The position numbers and the translations under genes were made by a program. The notes beneath the pieces are model-generated. The model worked only from the letters and a program-made list of their open reading frames with translations. It had not been told where the DNA came from and made no database searches. A stretch of 64,000 bases of DNA from NCBI RefSeq assembly GCF_009208555.1, contig NZ_WFLI01000009.1:1-64000 (forward strand). Reading direction: 5' to 3'. Shown here piece after piece: positions 58,419 to 64,000 of this stretch. Positions within the stretch are counted from its first letter, which is position 1; every line of letters starts with the position of its first letter. Source of the stretch: Janthinobacterium violaceinigrum. Lineage in GTDB: Bacteria; Pseudomonadota; Gammaproteobacteria; Burkholderiales; Burkholderiaceae_D.

Positions 58419-58898
58419 ATGACCATCACCCTGCGCCCCGCCCTGTCCGACGACATCGCCGCCCTGTGGGCGCTGCGCACGGTGGCTGTGCGCGTCAGTT
58501 GCGCCACGCACTATGCGCCGGAGCAAATTGGCGTGTGGACGGCCTCGCCCGTGCCGGACGGCTATGCCGCCATGCTGGCTGCCGGTGGCGGCATCGTGGC
58601 GATGCAGGGCGGGATCATCGCCGGCTACGCCATGCTGGACGCCAATAAACAGGAAGTCGATGCCGTGTTTGTCGATCCCGCGCGCGCGGGACTCGGCATC
58701 GGCAAGCGGCTGCTGGCGGCGCTGGAACAATTGGCGCGCGGGCGCGGCATTGCCCGCCTGCACCTGTCCGCGTCGCTGAACGCCGTGCCGTTTTACGCGG
58801 CGGCCGGTTTTACGGCCTTGCGCGAGGAAGCGTATGCGCATCCCAGCGGCATCAGCCTGGCCAGCGTGGCGATGGAAAAGGCGCTGACGCCCGCCTGA
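58419..58898 (+). CDS. GNAT-family N-acetyltransferase
   Basis: 159 aa from ATG 58419 with GGAAAG. GNAT fold with the acetyl-CoA loop VDPARAGLGIGKRLLAALE (R/Q-x-x-G-x-G/A) and a C-terminal YAAAGF segment. Substrate unknown; the family acetylates small molecules, antibiotics or protein N-termini. It follows the immunity gene by 72 bases and may or may not be co-transcribed. Confidence 0.88.
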   Translation: MTITLRPALSDDIAALWALRTVAVRVSCATHYAPEQIGVWTASPVPDGYAAMLAAGGGIVAMQGGIIAGYAMLDANKQEVDAVFVDPARAGLGIGKRLLAALEQLARGRGIARLHLSASLNAVPFYAAAGFTALREEAYAHPSGISLASVAMEKALTPA

Positions 58899-58902
58899 AC
58901 CT

Positions 58903-59076
58903 TCAGTCGGGCACCGCGCCCGCCTCCGACTCTGCCAGGCATTGCTGCAGCTTCGCGATCAGGGCGCACACTTCGTCGTCGCCCAGGTCCAGCGGGCTGC
59001 CTTGCGCACCGACGGCAATCAGGCAGATGGCCGAGCCGTCGTACCAGGCGTCGAGGCGTTCTTCCTGATTATTCAT
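58903..59076 (-). CDS. Small hypothetical protein (57 aa)
   Basis: 57 aa from ATG 59076 with AGGAGG 9 bases upstream; it is shorter than 60 aa. The sequence begins MNNQEERLDAWYDGSAICL and continues as an acidic, probably helical protein. It overlaps the end of the DUF2750 gene by 8 bases, so it is likely translated from the same mRNA. No family is recognised. It is the last gene of the small-protein run after sulP. Confidence 0.7.
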   Translation of the reverse strand: MNNQEERLDAWYDGSAICLIAVGAQGSPLDLGDDEVCALIAKLQQCLAESEAGAVPD

Positions 59077-59446
59077 ACTGTTCTGCCTCCTGCTGCAAGT
59101 CCGCCAGCAAATCGCCAGGCGCCGCGACGCTGGCGCTGCCTTGCGGCACGGGAAACACGAACGCCAGCTGGTGATTCTCCGCCATGCCAGGCAGCCATTT
59201 ATTCAGAAAATCATCGAGCGCGATGGCGCGCGGCTGGAAATGTTCCCAGTCGTCGCTGGCGCACGCCTGTGCAAACGCCGCTTCCGGCCAGAACGGAAGC
59301 GCCACCTTGCCCTCAAGCTGCGCCGTGGCCCAGCCGTCATGGTGCAAGCCCCACACTTCTTGCGTATCGGCCACCTTGCGCACAAAGTAAGCATGGCGTT
59401 CGGCGGACGACAGCGCCGCCACCTGCTTGAACTTTTCAGGATGCAC
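59069..59446 (-). CDS. DUF2750-family protein
   Basis: 125 aa starting MHPEKFKQVAALSSAERHAYF. The motifs FVRKVADTQEVWGLHHDGWATA, LPFWPEAAFAQACASDDWEHFQPRAIALDDFLNKWLPG match DUF2750. Function unknown; such proteins are often found with toxin/immunity or Imm-type genes. It overlaps the upstream 90-aa gene by 11 bases and the downstream 57-aa gene by 8 bases, so it sits in a tight operon. Confidence 0.82.
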   Translation of the reverse strand: MHPEKFKQVAALSSAERHAYFVRKVADTQEVWGLHHDGWATAQLEGKVALPFWPEAAFAQACASDDWEHFQPRAIALDDFLNKWLPGMAENHQLAFVFPVPQGSASVAAPGDLLADLQQEAEQYE

Positions 59447-59708
59447 GGTTGCCCCCTGCCTCGTCCCATACCCGTAACTCCGGACCGCACCAGCCCGTCA
59501 CCATGTCGAGGGCGTCCAGTATCGTGTCTTCCAGCGCCTCATCCTGCGTGGCGGCACGCAGCTCCTGCAGCAAGCCGGCCACTTGCGCGGCCGTCACCCC
59601 GCTGGCCTGGTAGCGCAGCAGGATGGCGCGCAGCGTCAATAGACCTGCCCTGGCGTCCAGCGCAGCGAGCAAGTCCTTGTCGATGCCGGCGATGATGGTG
59701 TGCGGCAT
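59436..59708 (-). CDS. Hypothetical protein (90 aa)
   Basis: ATG 59708 gives 90 aa (MPHTIIAGIDKDLLAALDARAGLL); the frame is open further upstream without homology. It is a helical cytoplasmic protein with DALDMVTGWCGPELRVWDE at the end. No family is recognised. It lies between the Imm1-like and DUF2750 genes, overlapping the latter by 11 bases. Confidence 0.7.
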   Translation of the reverse strand: MPHTIIAGIDKDLLAALDARAGLLTLRAILLRYQASGVTAAQVAGLLQELRAATQDEALEDTILDALDMVTGWCGPELRVWDEAGGNRAS

Positions 59709-59709
59709 G

Positions 59710-60099
59710 TCAATCGGCTTCCCAGGCAATGACGGCCGGCTGCGCGCCGCCTGTCTTGAAGAAAGCGAGGAAGGCACGTTGGCATTGTTCCACATCAATG
59801 CACCACGCTTCCGGATACTCGTCCACCTGGCCATTGGTCAGCAGGTAGCTGCAGGCGCCATCCGCCTCCTCATCGCCCAGCGAGTGATAACTGAGGTCGT
59901 CCTGCCCCGACAGATACATCAGCCAGGCATTGCCGCCATTGCGCAGCATGCACAGGGCCGGCCCCTGCTCCGCATCCGTCGCCTGGGTCAGCCACAGCTC
60001 GCACTGGGCCAGCGCACGCGCCTGCTGCAGCGCTTGTTCCAGCGCAGCGATGCTGTCAATCGCACGTGCCTCGCCGTGCAGATTCAGTTCCATGCTCAT
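59710..60099 (-). CDS. Imm1-like immunity protein
   Basis: 129 aa from ATG 60099, which overlaps the sulP stop (ATGA) and has GGAG 6 bases upstream. The region YLLTNGQVDEYPEAWCIDVEQCQRAF and the preceding GGNAWLMYL match the Imm1 family of immunity proteins for polymorphic toxins (deaminase-type toxins are common partners). No toxin gene is next to it. It may protect against toxins delivered by other strains. Confidence 0.75.
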   Translation of the reverse strand: MSMELNLHGEARAIDSIAALEQALQQARALAQCELWLTQATDAEQGPALCMLRNGGNAWLMYLSGQDDLSYHSLGDEEADGACSYLLTNGQVDEYPEAWCIDVEQCQRAFLAFFKTGGAQPAVIAWEAD

Positions 60100-61736
60100 G
60101 CCTTGCTCCCGCTCAAATCGTTTGTCGCCAGCGCCGTGCTCAGGTACAGCTTGCCGCTCAGGTCTTTCAATAAACTGCTCTGGCGCAAGCGGTCCATCAC
60201 GGGGCCCTTCACTTCGGCCAGGTTCAGGCTGATGCCGCGCTTGCTCAGCGCGCCATTGAGCTCGATCAAGCCCAGCAGGGCCGTGCTGTCGATCTGGTTG
60301 ACGGCCGACAGCACCAGCACCAGGTGGCGCGCCGTCGGATGGGCGTGCAACTCTTCTTCCACGCGCTCCGTCACCGCCTCGACATTGCCGAAGAACAGGC
60401 CCGCATCTATGCGCAGCAGCAAGACGTCCGGCAGGGTCTGCGCTTCATAGCGCTCCACGTTGCGGAAGTGCTCGCTATTCGGGATACGTCCCAGCACGGC
60501 GATGTGCGGACGGCTGGCGCGCCAGATCAGGGTACCCATCGACAGCAGCACGCCGATCACCACGCCCGCTTCCACGCCCAGCACCAGCACGCCGGCCGTC
60601 GTCGCCAGCAGGGCCAGCGCATCGCTGCGGTCGTAGCGCCACGACAGTTTCAAGGTGTCCCAGTCCAGCAGGCTGGCCACGGCAAAGATGATGGTGGCCG
60701 CCAGCACGGGCAACGGCAGCAGGGCCAGCCAGCCCGTGGGCGCCACCAGCGCCAGCGCCAGCAAGCCGGCCGTGATGATGCTGGCCAGCGGCGTGTTGGC
60801 GCCCGCCTGGAAATTGACGGCCGAACGCGAAATCGAGCCCGTGACGGGGAAGCCGCCCGACAGCGCGCTGGCCACATTGGCCGCGCCCAGGCCCAGCAGT
60901 TCGCGGTTGGTGTGCAGTTTTTCGCCGCGCTTTTGCGCCAGGGTCTGGGCGGCGGACATGCTCATCAGAAAGATGATGAAGGCGATCAGCAGCGCCGGCG
61001 ACAGCAGGGTGCGCCAATGGGCGCCCGACGTGGCCAGGTTCAGGCCCGGCAAGCCGCTGGGCACGTGGCCCGTCGTCTGCACGCCCATGGCTTCCAGGCC
61101 GCAATAAGCGACCAGGGCGATGCCGGCCAGCACCAGCGCCATGGGTGCCAGGCGCGCGCCCACGTCGGCCGCCACCTTGTTCAAGCCGCAGCGCTGCAGC
61201 AGACGCGACAGATAGCGCTTGGCCAGCCACAGGAACAGCAGGCTGGACAGCCCCAGCACGAGGCTGGGCAGATGCCAGTGGGGCAGGCTCGCGCCCAGCA
61301 AGGGCGTGATCTGGCCCCAGATGATCAGGATGGCGGCGCCATTGCTGAAACCGCTGATCACGGGACGTGACAGGAAACTGGCCATGAAGCCCAGGCGCAG
61401 CACGCCGCACAGCAGCAGGACCAGGCCGCTGATGAAGGCCAGCTGGGCGGCCAGCACGATGTACAGGGAAGAGCCGGGATCGGCCAGCGGCGCGAGGGCC
61501 GCGGCCGTCATCAGCGAGACGATGGCCATGGGCCCCACCGATTGCGTCATGCTGCTGCCGAACAAGGCGTACAGCACGGGCGGCAGGATGCTGGCATAAA
61601 TGCCCACCACGGGCGGCAAACCGGCCACCAGCGCATAGGCCATGCCTTGCGGCACCATCATCATGGCGACAACGATACCGGCAGTGATGTCCCCGGCCAA
61701 CAGAGGACGCCGGTATTGCCTGAGCCAAAGCAGCAT
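60096..61736 (-). CDS. SulP-family anion transporter with STAS domain
   Basis: 546 aa from ATG 61736. About 12 membrane helices in the SLC26/SulP fold, including MMMVPQGMAYALVAGLPPVVGIYASILP and the segment GLGAANVASALSGGFPVTGSISRSAVNFQAGANTP, then a cytoplasmic STAS domain (LVLVLSAVNQIDSTALLGLIEL). Such proteins carry sulfate, bicarbonate or other anions across the inner membrane. The substrate cannot be read from the sequence. It is the first gene of the run with the Imm1-like gene. Confidence 0.93.
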   Translation of the reverse strand: MLLWLRQYRRPLLAGDITAGIVVAMMMVPQGMAYALVAGLPPVVGIYASILPPVLYALFGSSMTQSVGPMAIVSLMTAAALAPLADPGSSLYIVLAAQLAFISGLVLLLCGVLRLGFMASFLSRPVISGFSNGAAILIIWGQITPLLGASLPHWHLPSLVLGLSSLLFLWLAKRYLSRLLQRCGLNKVAADVGARLAPMALVLAGIALVAYCGLEAMGVQTTGHVPSGLPGLNLATSGAHWRTLLSPALLIAFIIFLMSMSAAQTLAQKRGEKLHTNRELLGLGAANVASALSGGFPVTGSISRSAVNFQAGANTPLASIITAGLLALALVAPTGWLALLPLPVLAATIIFAVASLLDWDTLKLSWRYDRSDALALLATTAGVLVLGVEAGVVIGVLLSMGTLIWRASRPHIAVLGRIPNSEHFRNVERYEAQTLPDVLLLRIDAGLFFGNVEAVTERVEEELHAHPTARHLVLVLSAVNQIDSTALLGLIELNGALSKRGISLNLAEVKGPVMDRLRQSSLLKDLSGKLYLSTALATNDLSGSKA

Positions 61737-61814
61737 GATGAAATCCCAAAATCTGAAAACCGAAGCCTATCATGCGACGAGGCCGGCTGACAGGGGGTAC
61801 TGCGGCTGCGGCGA

Positions 61815-62384
61815 TCAGTCTTGCAGCAATTGCGCCTTCACGGCATCGAGGATTTCCCCCGACAGGGCTTCGTCATCGACGGAACGGGCCAGCACCATGG
61901 CACCCACCATGGCGGCAAACGTGGCGATCGCCTGCTGGCGCCGCGCTTGCGGCGTACCGTCGGGCAGCAAGTCTTGCAGCAAGGCAAACTGCTGCTGCGT
62001 GGCCCTGGCAAACACGGGACGCGCGCCGGGCGACATGCGCGCCACGTCGACACCCATGGCCGCCGCCGGGCAGCCGCCGCCGGGCTGGTCGCGGTGCCTG
62101 GCCGTCAGGTAATTGTCGATGATGGCCGGCAGCGCCCCTTGCGGATCCTGCTCCACGCGGGCGTGCCAGCCTTCCAGCGATTTATCCAGCGCATGCTGGC
62201 ACGCCTCGATCATCAGGTCTTCCTTCGACGCAAAATGGCCGTAAAAGCCCCCGTGCGTGAGGCCAGCGTTCTTCATCAGGTCGGCCACGCCGATGCCGTC
62301 GTAGCCCTTTTCGCGGAACAACCGTGCCGCCACCTCGACGATGCGTTCGCGGTTCAGCGCCGCTTGCTCTCTGCTCACTTTCAT
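61815..62384 (-). CDS. TetR-family repressor
   Basis: 189 aa from ATG 62384 with GGAGGG upstream. N-terminal TetR helix-turn-helix: NRERIVEVAARLFREKGYDGIGVADLMKNAGLTHGGFYGHFASKEDL. The C-terminal ligand domain resembles the TetR_C_11/33 type with a conserved PGGGCPAAAM stretch. It is divergent from the SDR gene (128 bases), which may be its target, and lies 78 bases from the start of sulP. Confidence 0.9.
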   Translation of the reverse strand: MKVSREQAALNRERIVEVAARLFREKGYDGIGVADLMKNAGLTHGGFYGHFASKEDLMIEACQHALDKSLEGWHARVEQDPQGALPAIIDNYLTARHRDQPGGGCPAAAMGVDVARMSPGARPVFARATQQQFALLQDLLPDGTPQARRQQAIATFAAMVGAMVLARSVDDEALSGEILDAVKAQLLQD

Positions 62385-62511
62385 GCTGCCCTCCCACAAT
62401 AATGTCAACCATCATATAACTTTACACCTGTTTGCGCCACTCTGTTAACAAGCGCACCGTTCGATGCTTGTGCCGCGCCGATACTGGATCTTCGTTTCCA
62501 CGGAGGCCAGC

Positions 62512-63501
62512 ATGAACGAGAACAAGGACCAGTCCGCCGGCAACTTGCAGCGCAGCATACAACAGGAGCAAGATCAGAAAGACCAGCGGCGCGATGCCGC
62601 CAAGCCGGACAAACGGGACAGCAGGCAAGCCGTGCAGACGGGCAGCCGCAGCCAGCCGGCGCCGCCCCTGCCCGCCCAGCACCTGGCCAAGCCCGGCATC
62701 GAAGCGCAGATGGAGCTCAAACCCCGTTTCCTGGCCCCCGACTACTGCGGCAGCGGCAAGCTGGCCGGCATGGTGGCCATCATCACGGGCGGCGATTCGG
62801 GCATCGGCCGCGCCGTGGCCGTGCTGTACGCGCGCGAAGGGGCGGACGTGGCCATCATTTACCTGAATGAACATGCGGACGCCAACGAAACGAAGCGCTA
62901 CGTGGAAGCGGAAGGCCAAAGCTGCCTGCTGATCCCCGGCGACGTGCGCGAGCAGGGCTTTTGCCAGCAAGCCGTCAGCCAGGTGATGGAAAAGTTCAGC
63001 CATATCGACGTGCTGGTGAACAACGCCGCGTTCCAGGAACATGCGGAGTCCTTGCTGGACCTGAGCGAGGAACGCTTCGACCTCACCATGAAAACCAATG
63101 TCTACGGCTACTTTCACATGGCCAAGGCCGTGCTGCCCCATTTGCAGCGGGGCGCGTCCATCATCAACACGGGCTCCGTGACGGGCTTGCAAGGGTCGAA
63201 ACACTTGCTCGACTATTCCACCACCAAGGGCGCCATCCATGCATTCACCATGGCGCTGGCCGGCAACCTGCTGGACAAGGGCATCCGCGTCAACGCCATC
63301 GCGCCGGGTCCCGTGTGGACGCCCCTGAACCCGGCCGACAAATCGCCGGAAGACATCAGGAACTTCGGCGCGGACACGGACATGCACCGCCCGGCCCAGC
63401 CCGAAGAATTGTCGCCCGCCTACGTCTTCCTCGCCTCGCCCGCCTGTTCCAGCTACATCACGGGCATCGTGCTGCCCGTCACCGGCAAGGTGGGGGAATA
63501 G
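62512..63501 (+). CDS. Short-chain dehydrogenase/reductase (YghA-like)
   Basis: 329 aa from ATG 62512 with CGGAGG. The N-terminal ~45 residues are disordered and hydrophilic. The Rossmann core follows: TGGDSGIGRAVAVLYAREGADVAI (NADP-binding), NNAA, the catalytic Ser-Tyr-Lys set (GSVTG, YSTTKGAIHAF) and APGPVWTPL. Similar SDRs are oxidoreductases acting on aldehydes/ketones or glucose-like substrates and are often stress-induced. The gene before Ku suggests stationary-phase or stress co-expression. Confidence 0.9.
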   Translation: MNENKDQSAGNLQRSIQQEQDQKDQRRDAAKPDKRDSRQAVQTGSRSQPAPPLPAQHLAKPGIEAQMELKPRFLAPDYCGSGKLAGMVAIITGGDSGIGRAVAVLYAREGADVAIIYLNEHADANETKRYVEAEGQSCLLIPGDVREQGFCQQAVSQVMEKFSHIDVLVNNAAFQEHAESLLDLSEERFDLTMKTNVYGYFHMAKAVLPHLQRGASIINTGSVTGLQGSKHLLDYSTTKGAIHAFTMALAGNLLDKGIRVNAIAPGPVWTPLNPADKSPEDIRNFGADTDMHRPAQPEELSPAYVFLASPACSSYITGIVLPVTGKVGE

Positions 63502-63503
63502 CA

Positions 63504-64000
63504 ATGGCGCGCGCACTATGGAAAGGCGCCATCAGCTTCGGCCTCGTGCACATCCCCGTCGAGCTGATCTCCGCCAGCCTCGACCATGAACTGGACCTGT
63601 CCATGCTGGACCGGCGCGACTTCGCGCCCATCGGCTACAAGCGCTACAACAAGCGGACGGGCAAGGAAGTGGAATGGGACGATATCATCAAGGGCTATGA
63701 ATACAAGACGGATGCATACGTGGTGCTGTCCGATGAGGATTTAAGGCAAGCCAATGTGAAGGCCACGCAAACCATCGACATCCTCGCCTTTGTCGATGCG
63801 TCAGAAGTGCCGCTGACGTTTTATGAACACCCGTATTACCTGCTGCCCGCCAAGGGCGGCGAGAAAGTCTATGCGCTGCTGCGCGAAACCTTGCGCAAAG
63901 CCAATAAAGTGGGCATCGCCAGCGTGGTCATGCGCACCAAGCAGCATTTATGCGCACTGGTGTGCGTGGGCGACGCCATCGTGCTCAACACCCTGCGCTA
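63504..64000 (+). CDS. ku: Ku protein, bacterial NHEJ (3' end outside the window)
   Basis: ATG 63504 with GGGGGAAT upstream, 2 bases after the SDR stop. The visible 165 residues begin MARALWKGAISFGLVHIPVEL, the bacterial Ku N-terminus, with YKRYNKRTGKEVEWDDIIKGYEY and VYALLRETLRKANKVGIASVVMRTKQHL. Ku binds broken DNA ends and recruits LigD in non-homologous end joining. The ligD gene, if it is nearby, must lie beyond 64000. Confidence 0.95.
   Translation, partial: MARALWKGAISFGLVHIPVELISASLDHELDLSMLDRRDFAPIGYKRYNKRTGKEVEWDDIIKGYEYKTDAYVVLSDEDLRQANVKATQTIDILAFVDASEVPLTFYEHPYYLLPAKGGEKVYALLRETLRKANKVGIASVVMRTKQHLCALVCVGDAIVLNTLR

Noticed and set aside
59834..60099. A possible secreted toxin next to the Imm1-like gene
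   Set aside because: All neighbouring minus-strand genes are short without signal peptide, RHS repeats or toxin motifs.

Overview
The window looks like a chromosomal segment of a high-GC betaproteobacterium of the order Burkholderiales, most likely an Oxalobacteraceae member (Janthinobacterium / Massilia / Duganella type). The evidence is the gene order thrS-infC-rpmI-rplT-pheS-pheT-ihfA-merR, the protein character throughout, and the large number of c-di-GMP and two-component proteins. The genus is inferred by recognition, not by a search.

Layout. 1-3774 (minus): a truncated Ser/Thr protein kinase and an unusual protein with zinc ribbons at both ends, a probable SPFH-like domain and a very long coiled coil. 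4120-6393 (plus): two small exported proteins and a CorA/ZntB-type transporter. 6457-16788: rnk, a GGDEF-EAL protein, prfC, a chemoreceptor, a Crp/Fnr regulator, and a NarL-type response regulator with its CHASE3-like histidine kinase. 16990-25327 (minus): the translation block from two tandem tRNA-Val(GAC) genes through thrS, infC (apparent AUA start), rpmI, rplT, pheS, pheT and ihfA to a MerR regulator. 25465-33608: accessory metabolism and efflux, including an acyltransferase, an AstE/AspA-like deacylase, a probable MITE, an SMR pair whose gdx member has a two-hairpin guanidine-II riboswitch, a LuxR-type regulator, and an ArsR regulator with an alkene reductase. 33859-40238: a PlsC-like acyltransferase and a complete urease operon ureD-A-B-C-E-F-G-J (minus). 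40383-47989 (minus): two large sensor kinases and a REC-PAS-GGDEF-EAL output protein, a probable phosphorelay into c-di-GMP turnover. 48152-58346: a detached type VI secretion block with tssK (minus) divergent from tssF, tssG, PAAR, vgrG, a Tle4-like lipase effector and a Tli4-like immunity protein (plus). The lipase/immunity pair becomes visibly AT-rich and is probably acquired. 58419-61736: an acetyltransferase, then a minus-strand run of sulP followed by four small genes, one an Imm1-like immunity protein. 61815-64000: a TetR regulator, a short-chain dehydrogenase and the start of a Ku gene (bacterial NHEJ).

How it works together. Urea is split by the UreABC enzyme matured by UreDEFG. Guanidinium is exported by Gdx when the riboswitch senses it. 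The T6SS block supplies a baseplate, spike and phospholipase payload, but no sheath, tube, membrane-complex or ClpV genes lie in this window, so it must rely on components encoded elsewhere.

The best candidates for something new are the kinase / zinc-ribbon coiled-coil pair at the left edge, the two tRNA-Val genes with C instead of the near-invariant U at position 33, the AUA-initiated infC, the IS5-like MITE that fills exactly the space between two stop codons, and the orphan Imm1-containing cluster beside the T6SS effector pair.
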